From Alnus glutinosa (Eukaryota; Streptophyta; Magnoliopsida; Fagales; Betulaceae), in the NCBI RefSeq assembly GCF_958979055.1, contig NC_084886.1:51605654-51669653 (forward strand): DNA of 64,000 bases. The letters are read 5' to 3'. The first letter of the stretch is position 1. Every line of letters starts with the position of its first letter. Shown here in pieces: positions 48,887 through 62,146 of the stretch. The position numbers were made by a program, and so were the translations under genes. Below the pieces are notes generated by a model. The model searched no databases and was not told where the DNA came from. It saw only the letters and a list, made by a program, of their open reading frames with translations.

Positions 48887-50479
48887 ATAAAAAGAGGTGG
48901 GGTGTTTGTCAGTTTGTCTTCTCTTTTCTGATCGATGGCAGGTTATAGCCAATTATTAGGATACGGCAACAACCACAACACTATTAGGTAATGATTATGA
49001 CATTAATGGAAATATTATGAGAAACATAATTTATTTCTCCATCAATTTTTATTAGTTTTTTAATTTTTCTGCAGGTACACCACTATCTTTTATCTGGTTG
49101 GTTTTAACTTTTCACCCTAATAGCATTCTCATAGTTTTTCAACTATATTTTTAATATAAAAAACAAAATTACTTTTTATTTTCTTATAAAAAAACACCTC
49201 ACAACAATTTTCTTTCATTTTTTCCTATATCATTAAAATATTATTTTTTTACTTTTACTTTAATTATAAGTTGGAAAAATAAGATAAAGTATGAGAGAGA
49301 TAATATATTTTTGTAACTTTTTAAATTTTTTTTTCTAAAATTTAGAGAACAGATCTCCTTTAAGAAAATTGTTGTGAATGTTTTAAGACAATGTAATATA
49401 GAAATAGAAATAGAAATATTAAAATTGATCTAAAAATATATAGGATCCTCCGAATATTAATTACATATATTTTTTCTCCATAATAGCTTTTATTATTTTT
49501 TCATATATCATTAATATATTTTTTTTTCTTTACAAAATACAAGTTTCCTATTTATCTTCACTTTTTTTTACAAAATTTCAAAATAGTTCAAATTAAATGA
49601 AGGTAAAGAGAGGACAGGGAAGAGGGGAGAGAAAAATATTGTGTTAAAATAATGAATATGAAAGCTAAAATGCTACTGCTATCAAATTCATTAGGTAGCA
49701 TGTGGTTTTTTTTTTCTAACTTATGAATCTTTTCATATATTATTTAAGAAAATAAACAAGCTTTAGAGAATCCGATGAAAGTGCCCGTATGAGATTATGG
49801 AGTGCATTTGTATATCAAAGAAAAAAGTAGTTTTACTCCTTAAATTTTTTTTTTTGAAAAAAAAAAAATTAAAGAGAAAATATGAGAGTGCTCTAAAAAT
49901 GAGAAATATGGTTCAATATCTAACGTCCATTGACTTAAAAAATGAATTATAGATATGATTACAATGATGAGGATGAGTCTGGTGCACGACTTTTTTAAAC
50001 GTCTCACATGCAGGTATTATTTTACTTTTAAGATATAGACAAGGCTTATCATTTTCAGATTAACTGTATATTAAACGTAACTAATTACTCAAACATGCAG
50101 TAGCCTTTAATTATTAATATTTAATATCTCTATCTTTTTTCTTATTGTTTTATTGTATATATATATATTTCTAAATGTTTTACCTGATCAGTTTTCCCCC
50201 CCTAGCTCTCACTGTCTATTCAACTATCGATCTACCAATTCGGTTCAGGCACGAGCCTACAAGTCAACACACACACACACATGCATCTGCTATAGGTTCG
50301 TTGGGCCGGCAGTCCTATCAATATATATATAATGTACATTCTCTTTTGTTTGGACTCCCAGACACATATACTCTGTTAATATCCCTTATAATTACCTTCC
50401 CTAGGCGCGCAATCCACAGCTTTTCTTCTCTTTCCTTCTCTCAAAAGTTTTCTTCATCTCCACTCTCTTAATAGAAACC
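48887..50479. other. Upstream region of the R3-MYB gene
   Basis: AT-rich spacer. The last 300 bases are less AT-rich and contain CACACACACACA (about 50268-50281) and are the likely proximal promoter and leader of the TRY-like gene. No other gene seen. Confidence 0.55.
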
Positions 50480-50561
50480 ATGGGCGGTCGACGTCGCCGG
50501 GCACAAGTCGAAATCACCAGTTTTGAGTCTGAGGGTCAGTGTCCTTTTCCAATTCTTTTGC

Positions 50562-50620
<59 letters not shown>

Positions 50621-52020
50621 TGCTTTCAACAATGGAGTTTTTTTTTTTTCACTCATTTTCTGCTCTTAATTAGATTAAACTTTTTGTTTTGTTTATTTGT
50701 CTGGACGCAGAGGTTAGTAGTATTGAATGGGAGGTTATAAACATGACTGATCAAGAAGAAGATCTCATCTATAGAATGTATAGACTTGTTGGGGAGAGGT
50801 AAGCTCATGATCATCACTACAAAACTATCAGTACATAATGTCAGTCGCCCTTAATTTGCTTCAGATCATATATTTCGATGAACAATCGAATTGGGCCCCA
50901 GATATTTGTGATTTATATACAATTTCTAACGTTTTCTCTTCTTTCTAAACAACCCCATTAACCAATTAAATCACACTCTTTTCTACGTAAAACCGAGTGA
51001 ATTAGGTGGTAGATCAAGATCCATATATTACATGGGGAAGAAAGCTTTCTTTTTAGAGTCTGATGCCAACGCACATGGGCATGCGTGAATGAGTGTAGAA
51101 AAGAAGTTGTACTGATCGACTAGAACAAACGTGTGGACTGTGTCTTTTGGTCAGACGCCCTAGATAAGGCTTACTAGTACTTGATTATGCTGCGCAAAAT
51201 CTTCTTATGGTATATAAAATTAATGCATGCCTCCAATTTATTTTTATTATTTATGATTGTCTTTTGTAGTGCAATGCTTGAAATTAAAAGGTTGTGCTCC
51301 AAATGTTGTTAGTTTGTCCTTTTTAATTTCGGTATTTGAAATCTCAGCTTCAATTCATGACTGGTTTTGTGCTTGTATATATATATCGATCCTTAATATT
51401 TCGGACAGCTTGTCATAACCAAAGACTACCCATAACCATTTGTGTAAGGGAATTATCATTTCTTTATCAACTGTTGCTATTTTTGCATTAGGGGTATAAT
51501 AACATTAATCCAAAAAATTGTGGATTCAGGATTTTTAATTCATGACTTCTATTAATTTCGATACAATGTGAAATTAATTACTACTTATCTCAAAAAATTT
51601 TATGATACGAGATAAGAGATAATTGGGTCTTATAACTTTATTTAAGTTCTATTAATTAATAATGGGTTATTAGTATTTAATTTTTAAGAGCCATGGGTGT
51701 TATTTTATAATTCAATAAATAAGTTTTGCCCAAAGTAAATTAATTAGGCTATGGTTATTAGCTTATTTAATGGGTTTTGTTCAAAGTCAATCAAATTATG
51801 GTTAAGGTCGAGCCAATGAATCTATTTAAGTGTGCCTTTATAGTTTATACTCCAAAGTAGATCGACATGGCCGGAGATTTATGAATAAACATATGTTGTT
51901 TGAGACTCCATCGCTCTTCATTATTGACCAATGAGACTTTGGTTCAAGTTAAAATTTATTCGAAGTGGGACTTCACGGGATACAGCTAGCTAGGGTTGTG
52001 AGACTCAATCCTCTCAGCCT

Positions 52021-52053
<33 letters not shown>

Positions 52054-52337
52054 TCCGTTGTTTTGATATCCAGCCTGCATCACTTAAGTTAATAAGAAAT
52101 GATAGACTAAATTAATATCCTAACACATAGAGGCTATATATATATATATATGTATATTCTGGTGATTATCAAATACTAACACTTGGGGTTCCTTTCAGGT
52201 GGGATTTAATAGCGGGAAGGATTCCAGGCCGAAATGCGGAAGAAATAGAGAGGTTTTGGATAATGAGACACTGGGAAGGGGTCGGTGATAGAAGAAAATT
52301 GCATAAGAAAGAGAATTCCAAAATCTTTGCTCATTGA
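50480..52337 (+). CDS. TRY: Single-repeat R3-MYB, CPC/TRY-type trichome and root-hair repressor
   Basis: Three exons (50480-50534, 50711-50798, 52199-52337) join in frame into 93 residues. The R3 MYB repeat spans about 24-75. The bHLH-interaction motif [D/E]Lx2[R/K]x3Lx6Lx3R is exact from D36 to R55 (DLIYRMYRLVGERWDLIAGR). The cell-to-cell movement-related W (W49) and the third-helix region IERFWIMR are present. There is no activation domain, so the protein should act by competing with R2R3-MYBs for GL3/EGL3-type bHLH partners, repressing trichome formation. The tail is short and basic. An (AT)n run lies in intron 1, and intron 2 is long (1400 bp). Position after SWEET3 matches AT5G53200 (TRY), which supports that name over CPC or ETC. 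Confidence 0.93.
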
Positions 52338-53271
52338 TTTTCAATTGCTACACAAAAGTTGTTTCTGTCTTTAATTGTTTTTTTGGCTTTTAAATTTAGC
52401 GAATAAATAAATATATATTTTTTGAAACTCTCATAGCTAGCAATGGATATTATCATGATTAATAAAGAATCTTCCCCCACTCCCACTTGTAATCTTGGCC
52501 AATGGATCAACAAGTGAGACAAATACAGGTATATGCTTGAATTGTCTATAGTTTAAAAAAAGTTGTGGCGTATTCAAAGTTTTGCAGTGGAGCAGATCGA
52601 CAGGCATAGCTTCCAAGAAATTGCAGCATATTTGTCTTCATCAGGTGCTGTCAACGTTACTGCTCAAACCTTATCCTAACTCCTATCATATCATATCATA
52701 TCATATGAGCTGTTGGCTTTATATATATATATTGATCCATTCATCTGGTACCTTCCAAGCTTTGACTAAATAACTCAAATGAATTATGTTAAAAATGAAG
52801 AATTTCATAATAAGATGAAAAAAATTAAAGAAAAAAGCGGAAGATCGATGGAGACGAAGAATTTTCGGGTGGTTAGGCCTTGTACTAGCTTAATTACATT
52901 GCCAACATGAGTTCACAACATTGTGAAAAAGTGTGAATCGTACCTTAATTTGTTTAATTTGTATATCTATTTAGAATAGATGTAGGAATATATGAATTCT
53001 TGAATTGCTAATTAGAACCGCCACTCTATAATTTTCATCACATTGATATAATGTGAAAACAAATAGTACACATTTCATTTATACATGGCTTTCTTTTCGT
53101 TTATCTAGCTTCCTTTTCCTTTTTCCTTTTTCTTTTTTGGTTGTTACAATGGTTTGGGTGGTTAAAAGAGTATATATAATACAGAGACCAAGTATACAGA
53201 AGGATTTGGTAAGCAGAAAACCATGAGAGGGAAAGAGTTATACAAGAGACGTATATGATGCTGTATTCAGT
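52338..53271. other. Convergent 3' region between TRY-like gene and SIGE
   Basis: AT-rich 3' UTR and spacer sequence. Short open frames have no recognisable product. No gene supported. Confidence 0.6.
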
Positions 53272-56012
53272 TTATACTAAATGTTGGCGAAGATAATCCA
53301 CTCGAGCTGGATGCTTGAGCTTCAGTAAAGCCTTGACTTCATGCTTCCGAACCATTTCTCTTGAAATATTTAAGTTGCCAGCAATCTCTCCCAATGTTCT
53401 ATCACCTTTACCATCAAGCCCATATCTTTGCCTCATTACCAAGCTCTCCTTGGGCTTTAGAGAATCAAGCTGGATAAAAAAAATCAAATACAAGTTTTTA
53501 AGTTCTGACATCCATTTGATCCTAAAAGCTTAAGCTGATAGAAAGGTCTAACATCTAATTCACTAGCAGATTCTCAAAATCAATTATATTTCATGTCCAT
53601 TCAAAAAAAAAAAAATCAACTGGTGAAAGAATTCAATGAGTTGAATGACATTTGTTTAGAAGCAAGAGAGAGTAAGCTATATATGCAGAACGAAATGCAA
53701 GGTTGGTGAGGATGAGTGATTACCACATCATCAAGAGCAAGCCTGAGAAGAGCAGGTTGCCTCCAGTTATCAGCTCCAACACCATCAACATCAGTGATCC
53801 CCTTAATGTACTCTTCTTGTGTGATTGCATGCCTTGAATGAAGAGAGAAAACAGGTTTCGCGGCTTTCATAACTTCATGATACCTCTCAGGGGAGATACC
53901 AACTTTTTTTACTATCTCTTCCTCTGTTGGTAATCTATGAAGCTCAAACAACAACTCAAGCTTGGCTCGCTGGATTTCTACTCTAACCTGCATAAAAATA
54001 AGTGAACACATGCATATATATTAAGCACGTCGATCTGCCATGTTATTTCTACTGTTTTTTTACCTCGTATTAATTGCAACAATGTACCACTTTCACAGGA
54101 GCTCAATATGCTACTATTAACAAAAAGAAGAATAGAAAGATTAATTGGGAGGAAGAAAGCATACCGATTCGAGGCCAAAAGAAACACGAGTAAAGCTTGA
54201 GAGTGTCATGGAGCGTATAATGGCATGCCTAATCCAAAAAAGACTATAAGTGGAGAGCCGGAATCTCCTTTTTGGTTCAAAACGATCAATGGATGTAATA
54301 AGTCCCTTCACTCCTGCCTGGCAAAGGTCTTGAAACCTTGGGCCATTTGCAAAGTCTTGAAAATACTTGTTGATTACAAACAAAATGAGCCGGAGATTGT
54401 GCTGCAATTGACATAAGCCTTATGTGTTAATCCACAGATCCTTAAGAGAATCAAAGCATTCAATGTAATCAGTTCTTGGTAAGCAAACTAAAAGCACCCA
54501 TATATAGCTATTTGCTTAATGCCATCTGCAGACAATATACTCAGCCTCAACTCTTGATCAGAAGATACAAAAGCCATAACTAACACAGAACAGGACTGAG
54601 ACTGAGTTTTTATACCATCACAGGAAATTAAAATATGCCTATTGTAGCCGAGGTCACTTGGACTGGAAGTCAAATTTTGTAATTAATTGTCACTCACGGC
54701 ACATTTTATATGCACCATAAATTTTAAGCCAAATTGACCCTAGAAAGATACCCATTTCTGACATAGCCGTCTCATTTCTTTACAGGCGCTCTTTGAATGT
54801 GCATTTTCTCTTTGCTTTAATGTAAATTATGTATCCTCTAGAATGTGTTTTAAATGAAGATGAGAAGACCTCTAGAATTTTGCCTAAATGAAAAATGAGA
54901 GAACATGCCTCTTTGTTGCTAAGAATAAAAGAACAATCAACATCTGAATGCCACCCTAGTTCAATGAAACTTTTAGCAGCAATTCCGCTTAACCAAAGGG
55001 AGTGGAAAATAAAAGAATACTACCTTAATGAGCTTGTTTCTTGCAGCTCGACCAACCCCCATGCGTTTTTGTACTTGAACTACTTTCATATTCATTGCTT
55101 CAGCTAGTTCGCCTTCTGTTGGTTCTCTCCCCAAATCTTTTTGCAAATTCTCTTTCACTTGAAGGAGTGCCTAATTGTCAGAATTCATAACATATCAGCC
55201 GAAGATAACTCAATTTCATTTCAAAAAAGAACAGAACTAATATGCAAATTTGAAATACAGAGAAAGGGAAATTTTCATATCCAAATTGGAAATAGAAGGC
55301 CCACCTTCATAGGTTGCATCAACTTGAACAACCAAGCATGTTCAGAAGAAGGAAGAACTGGAGGTATCCTCATTTTTTTCCAGTCCAAACTAACCAAATC
55401 AGTTGAAGCCGAGTACTCCCTTACAAGCTGCTCAATCTTCACATTTTCATCCTTAACATCTTTCCTCTTCCGCATTGGAGCAACCACTTTATCTTCCTCG
55501 TTCTTTTTCAACGCAATCCTTTTATCAAGACTCAACCTTTTAACCTTCTTTGTTTGGTTCTTAATCACATTATAGCCGGTTCTCCTCTCTGCTTTTTCAT
55601 CACCTCCACTAATCTTCCTCCTCCGCTGGCTTTTTCTCATCATGCCACCTACAACATTTTCCACATCAGAAGCATCAGATGCTGGGCTTAGCTTGTATAT
55701 GTTTTCAAGCTGGGTGGCGGCTTCATTGTAATCCACTCCCAAGGTGGTACTCGGAGAAGCTTCATCTGTAATGACAGCTTTTACTCTTCTCAAAGGTTTG
55801 TTAGCTTTTCCTCGTCTCTTCCGTCTATCCTTACTGGTTTCTATGGGTAAAGGGATCTGATCCTGTGGTGCCACCAATGCAGTGCTATTGGATTTATCTG
55901 CTTTAAAAGCTACTATCAATGGTATTTTCAAAGTAGAGCGTTGAGCTGAGAATTTCGCACTCAAACCAAGCGGAGTTCGAGCAGCTGAGCTGGAAACAGT
56001 CACAACTCCCAT
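53272..56012 (-). CDS. SIGE: Plastid RNA polymerase sigma factor SigE/SIG5
   Basis: Five coding exons (56012-55305, 55170-55024, 54401-54165, 53987-53724, 53469-53272) join in frame into 517 residues, the length I recall for the Arabidopsis protein. The basic Ser/Ala-rich N-terminus ([16 protein letters not shown]) fits a plastid transit peptide. Region 2 is in [14 protein letters not shown]...[20 protein letters not shown] (286-350), region 3 in about 365-440 and region 4 in the last exon ([11 protein letters not shown]...[21 protein letters not shown]), with its helix-turn-helix. The factor directs the plastid-encoded RNA polymerase to selected promoters, psbD light-responsive being the classic target. 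The in-frame stretch above 56012 has no ATG before the leader acceptor at 56060, so M at 56012 is the start. SIG5-type genes are induced by blue light and stress. Confidence 0.95.
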
Positions 56013-56058
56013 GCCAAGTTGCCTGAGCAAAGTTTCAAAAGATGAATGAGACCCAAAT

Positions 56059-57049
56059 CCTGCAATCACAAAAGAAGCATGTATTCCCAGTTCATTTCAG
56101 TCCTCACACAAATTTAGGAAGCACTAGGTCTGTTAAATCACCGTTCATCCTAAGAAACTAAAACTAATAGGAAAGGGTAACCCTTTAAGTGTGGCTCAAA
56201 CACCTCCTGAACAAGTGAAATCCGATGCGTTGAATATTTAACGGGAATAAGAGGTAAATTAATGAAGATAAGTTCTAAACTCAGAACGTTTGGATCTGAC
56301 TCATCTTAAAAACTTAAGCGAATAGAAAATAATAAATTTAATCATTTAATTAATATTTTAACAAGTTCCTCCATAGAACTGTAATACAATTCCCGATATT
56401 AATTCTGTGACACAACATAGATATGGCTCCAAGACCAGAAAAATTACAGATTGTGTCATTATGCCGGCAAAATTGCATATGCAACTTGATCATCTTCATT
56501 AAGCTTGTTTATCGAAATGCCGCCAAAAAAACTAGCAATCTAAATCTTGCACCAATACTCTCCTATTCAACGGGTCACCTTACTGATTATTAACCCAAAT
56601 AGGCTGATTCTAAAGAACCCAATTTCATTTTTTTCCCACCAAAGCAAAAGCAGGCTGTGATTAATATAAACTTGAAATGAACAAGTTGACACCCCCCATC
56701 AAACTTCCTGATCAGACTCATCAAGGCTTTTATATACAATCTCAAACAGGGCACCCTTCTTTTCCACTGACGGTATACTTCAAAAATCAAAAGGAAACCT
56801 CAAATAGCTGCATATAAAGCCGTAAAAAATCATCTAATATATGCCCGTATGGACCAATTCACCTTACGAACGATTTTATGTGTCCAAATCATTAAAGTAC
56901 ACAAAAGAATTCACTGCTGAAACATGTCACAACACGTTCTTAGTAAAATATATCATCAAGATTCTAAAGTAAGGTACACCCAAGGCATTATAGACGTTTC
57001 CCTTAAAACAAATTGAAAGGAATTCAAATCAGAACCAGACCCACGTACC
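56059..57049 (-). other. SIGE leader intron
   Basis: A donor AG|GTACGT at 57049/57048 and an acceptor TTGCAG at 56060 define a leader intron of about 990 bases, leaving 47 untranslated bases before the ATG at 56012. No other gene is seen within it. Confidence 0.7.
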
Positions 57050-57281
57050 TGGATGATTCGTCAGTGTCTGATCCTACTTGCCCAGTTGACACACGAGTTT
57101 TAGGATCTCCAAACTGTGAAAGTTCGGGAGTTTATGTACGAAGAAAAACTCATAATTACGTGAATTACCGTGTCCACAATTATGTCTCCTGCAACCAACG
57201 GCGGAGATTCTGGGCCTCAGAAATCAACGGCAGATAATGCAAACACGCGGGGAAGTTAAGTCTTTAATCAGAAGGTGGTTA

Positions 57282-57401
57282 ACGTGGCTATTACAGGAGC
57301 AGAGAAAATGATCGTTGGGAGGTTCCAATGTGGCGACTTAGGAGTGGTCCGAGTGGAGGAGAATCTTCCGGGAAGGTATGGATGGTGCTGGTTCCACGTG
57401 G
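57282..57401 (-). promoter_or_regulatory. SIGE promoter G-box and ABRE-like motif
   Basis: A full CCACGTGG G-box lies at 57394-57401 and an ACGTGG core at 57282-57287, about 230-350 bases upstream of the leader-exon donor. Arabidopsis SIG5 is known to respond to light, ABA and the clock through G-box-type sites. Positions and motifs are seen; function here is inferred. Confidence 0.45.
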
Positions 57402-57955
57402 GTGGCTGTTATTGGGTGAGGAATATGACTTCAGTTTTTGGGACCCACTTCGTGTGGTGGTCTGCGGAATCTTCACGTTGCGCAATAGCAGCCATGTGAA
57501 GTAGAAATAGAACTCGAGGATTAGAGGTTGGGGACTTGGGGTGGGGATCCGTCAAGCATTTTTCCTTTGTTTATTATAATTTCTTACATATTTATTTTGT
57601 CACAGGATATAGGTATTCTTGCTTGTAATTTGGTATTTATTAATTACTGTATTATATTAGAGTAGTAAAACTCTTTCCGGGACGGATTTAGGGGGGCCGG
57701 TATAGGCTATGCTCCCCTCAATTCTAATATAGAAAAAAATAATAATTAGGTAACAAAAAAAAATTATAAGATAAAAAACAAAAAATTAGCCTATTGACCC
57801 TTATTAACAAGTTTTTTTAGCCCCTAGCCCCTACTCATAAAAACTTCAGACTTCATCCCTACTTCGCATTCATTTATTATACTCATTTCATACGAATTCA
57901 AATAATAAGTTTTAATTGACTTTTTTTTTTGTTAAAAATAAAAAATAAAAAAGAT

Positions 57956-58447
57956 TCACATACCCATTTCAAACTATCACTCAATTTGATAATATCCCAT
58001 CAAACTTTCAATTGAGACAATATCCCTCCAAACCACCAAAAAATTGTCAATACACCCCAAGACCAAAAAAAAAAAAAAAAACTAAAATTTTTTTCAATAA
58101 TAAAAATACCACTATAAATTCGAAAAACAAAAAAAATAAATTTTTTTTTTTTGAAACACACGAACAAAATATTTTTTTTAAAAAAAAAAAACTAAATTTT
58201 TATTAAAAAAACTATTTGTTTTTTTTTTTTTTAAAAAAAAAAGAATATTTAGTTTCTTTTAAAAAAAAAACAATATTTTATTTTATTTTGTTTTAAAAAA
58301 AAAAAACTATTTTATTGAATTTTATTAAGGGTATTTTCATTGTTGGAGAAATTTTTTGTAGTTTGGGAGGGGGGACATTATCTAAATTAAAAGTTTGAAG
58401 GACATTGTCAATTGAATGGTAGTTTGAGGGGTACGTGAACATTTACC
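57956..58447. mobile_element. MITE-like element, relative of the nested element at 47904
   Basis: The left end (TTCACATACCCATTTCAAAC) and the inverted right end (around 58400-58447, TAGTTTGAGGGGTACGTGAA) match with several differences. Both ends carry the TTGTCAAT and CCCTCCAAAC words of the element at 47904-48559. The interior is poly-A/T. No clear duplication. Confidence 0.6.
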
Positions 58448-58766
58448 AAAAAAAAAAAAAAAAAAATCTCCAACATATGCTTTAAACCTCCCACATTCTC
58501 AAAAGTTTAGTGGCTCCACTCCAACAAATTCTTTATACACCCAATGTCTATATTTTGCTAACATGCTTGTCCAATTTTAGACGGCTAATGTAACTAGTTT
58601 ACTTCATTTTTTTTAATCAATTCTCACTATTTTTAATTGCTTGTCACAGTTTCCTAAAGGATTTTATTGGAAATAAAATAATAAAAAATAATATTTAAAA
58701 AAAGTAGGAAGATAATTGTTGGAGTGTGTATTAAAAAAGTAATAGTTCGAGTAGAGAATTGTGCCC

Positions 58767-60549
58767 TTTTTTTTTTTTTTTGATGAATTAAAACTTTATA
58801 GATCAATCTCAAACCAGAAACAATCCCTCCAGTAAAACTGGATGCAAAACTCCCAAACAGGGAGAAAACAACACATGCTACAAAGAGTCAACAAACCTAC
58901 ACCAAACAAAATAACAACAAATACAGTAGAAATTATAGAGGGTGTAGGTTCCAAAGATGAACTAGGTTGACATTATCAGCAATCCTCTTAACATTCCCCT
59001 TAAACAAGATCCTTGCCCTGACCATCCATTTGATTTGAACTACAATATTCTCCTTTGTTCTAGGAGTATTCCTAAATGTACAAATCATTTCGTTGCTTCC
59101 AAAGATGATAAACTGTAGCTGCAAAACAGAGTTTACACGGGGTGGCTTACAGACTTCTCCCTCTCAAAATATATATACTCCACTTTGCAACATCTGTCCA
59201 CTCCACACAAGGTCATAAATCAAGCAAGAAGCCATAAGGTTCCTCCATATCCTCCTGCTAAAGCTACACTGAAAAAAAGAAAAGAAAAGGTGTTCTATGC
59301 ATTCCTGACTTCCATAGCAAAACAGGCATATAGTATCTCTTGCATATCCCCAACGACACATTCTATCCTTAGTAACAAGAGCATTCCTAAATACTAATCA
59401 TAGGAGGAATGAGTGGCGTGGAATTGCCATGGAGAACCACAATACTTTATACCAAGACACTTCTGGCTGCCTTACCCTTTTAATATCACCACTCCGGGAA
59501 TTCCAAATATGCAAACCAATACCTTCGATTTCAATTTCGGGAAGATTGATTTGAATCTTCACAATATTATCGGATCTAGCACATGGCCAAAACCGGTCCC
59601 CATTACGAATTGTAGAAGAAAGTCTAGCCCCTAGACAACTCCCTGCATCATATATAGCTCGAAAACCAAATTTGTCAATCAAGCATCTAACAGGATGCCA
59701 ATGATCATACCACAAAAAGATCTGACTTCCATCTCCGAGTTTGAACCAAATGAAATCCTTTGCCACCTCCCTAAGCCTAAGAAGCTTCTTCCAACTCCAA
59801 GAACAAGAATGGGGAATAAACCAAGACCTCTTCCCCTTAAGCCAATAAATTTCCACCCAAACAACCCCGCTTGAGCAAACAAATTCCAATTATAGTTAAG
59901 CATGGCTGCTTGGTTGCATATATCCAATCTTTTAAGTTACAAACCTCATTCTCTTTTAGGAACACATACTTTGTCCCAAGCTATCTTAGCCTTAGCTTTA
60001 GAATCACTGCCACACCACAAAAACTTGTTAAGTTTATGTTATAGCAATCGGATAACTTTCTTGGGAAGGATAAAGACTCTAGCCAAGAAAACCTGGAGAA
60101 TAAACAAGACTGAAGTGATTAATATAAGTCTCCCTGCAAAAGACAAATGTCTTATAAGCCAAGAGTCCATCCTAGTCGAAATTTTTGCAATCAGGGAATC
60201 ATAATTAGCAGCCAAGAGCCTCTTAGTGATAAGAGGAACCCCCGAGTACTTGATTGGAAGAACACCCTCAGACATTTGCAATAATTCCAACAAATCCTTC
60301 TTTTCCTCCACATGAACTCCACTATAAAAGAATGTGCTCTTAGCAGGATTAACCTTTAGCTCCGAAAGGTCTTCAAACTCGGCAAGAACAACCTTGATTG
60401 TACTAAGAGAAGCCATTTCAGCTGCAGGAAAGATTAGCAGATCATCAACAAAACCTTGATTATTTTTTGTTACCATTACTACTATTATTAGGGGCCTTAT
60501 TCTCTTGTAGGCCTTAAGCCACCACCTAACTCACCTGAATAGATGAACA
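58767..60549 (-). mobile_element. 5'-truncated, decayed LINE (non-LTR retrotransposon)
   Basis: On the minus strand the 5' part (about 60476-60039) reads as the C-terminal half of a reverse transcriptase, with the FVDDLLIF active-site region, KVNPAKSTFF, PIKYSGVPLITKRL and WLIRHLSFAGRLILI. The next parts, in shifted frames, match the downstream region (DGSQIFLWYDHWHP) and the zinc-binding zf-RVT region (WGYARDTICLFCYGSQECIEHLFFSF, about 59360-59164). The element ends in a poly-A tail (plus-strand T run 58767-58781). Frameshifts and stops break the frame, so it is inactive. Flanks ...TAGAGAATTGTGCCC and ...TAGATGAACATGCCC may be a diverged target duplication. Confidence 0.85.
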
Positions 60550-60563
60550 TGCCCTTTTTCTTT

Positions 60564-60602
<39 letters not shown>

Positions 60603-62137
60603 TATTTGATGTAGAGTTTGACCTCTCATGTATATACTATACCAGTATTAAATAATATCAAAATAATAATTAGATAAATAAATTTTATTATTTTGTGTAA
60701 GTTTAAAATTTTCAAACTATTAATTATTTAATATGATGTTTAGGCGGTGAAATAAAATATTCAAATAATAATTAATTTCATGATTCTCTACTTGTTAAAA
60801 TCTTTTAAGATAATTGTTAATTGAACATTTACGACTAATAAACGATTGACCTACACTCCTACTTAGTTGTAATAATTTAATAAATGAAAAAGACAAGTCG
60901 TACGTGCAACTGTTGTGCACCAATCAGTGCTCCTAAAGTATATTTAGGTTTGCGATTTTAATAAGTAAGATTTTAAAATAACGATTTTAAAATGTATAAT
61001 TTGAAAAACGTGATTTTTAAAAATACAATTAAACGTTTGACAAAATCGTAATTTGACTTTTAAAATTACAATTTTTTTAAAAAGCAACCCTAAACGATTT
61101 AATTTTTGCGATTCGATTTAAAATCGTACTTTTTATTTATAAAATTGCAATATCAAAAGCATCCTTATAGTAATCGTATTCAAACAAGTCAATCCATGAT
61201 GGCCAATGGTTTTTGATACGCAAATTGCTAGTTTACAATTTTTTTTATCACTTGTTGACCCGTATAGTATTTGATGGAAACAATGTTGAAATTAGAATTT
61301 TTCATTTGACGGGGCAATAAGGGTTAAGTTTAATTTTGATAGGGTCGAACTTATTTTTTATTTAACAAAAAAAAAATTTAAATGAGGGCATGCCCCTTAG
61401 TCTTAATGCAGTTCTGTCTCTAATTTGACGATATTAATTTTTTTTTTTTTTTTACTATATGACTTCAATCACATTTTGATACATGTCAACAAATTATTAA
61501 AAAAAGAAAAAAAGAAAAAAAAAAGGAAAAGAAATTGTAAGTGAAACATGAATGAGTCCATATATTACTACACCCAATTGCAAATCCCTTATATAATATA
61601 TAATATATAATATATATATCTCTCACCTGGCCAATTCATTTCTTCTCTCTTCTTTAAAACTTTACTACAGCTACTTCAACAATTATTTCTATTTTAAATG
61701 CAAACAATCTCTTTGCTGGGAGTGTGAATTTCCTTTGAGAGATGTGAGAATTTATAATCTCTTGGTCTTACGAATGTTTTTTTTTTCTTTTTTTCTTTTT
61801 TTCTTTTTTTTTTTTAAAAAAAAATGACAAGAATGTCCACATTCTATATGTTTTTATTAGTAAGGCACTAAATCTTTTTGACTTTTTGATGCTATTATTT
61901 GTTTTTTTTTTTTGAAGGATATTGTTGTTATGGTTATACAAGAAAATTAAGACTGATAATTTTTTTACAAAATTGAGTAACTATTTTATTTCACAAAAAA
62001 TGGAAATGAACGTAAAATATGTATATAAAAGTGAGAAACTATTTTATTCCACAAAAAATAAAAATGAACATATTTTATTTGGTTATAGATGAAAAACAAA
62101 GAAAATAAATCAAATAGTATAAACAATTTATATATTG
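60550..62137. other. AT-rich spacer
   Basis: Starts with a T homopolymer of over 40 bases (about 60558-60600). It also contains AT-rich runs near 61590-61620. No gene supported. Confidence 0.6.
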
Positions 62138-62146
62138 AAAAATTAA

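Noticed and set aside
56013-56069. Upstream start for SIGE
   Set aside because: The triplet at 56069 is GTG and the splice acceptor falls at 56060, so the upstream residues are not encoded. The first ATG is 56012.
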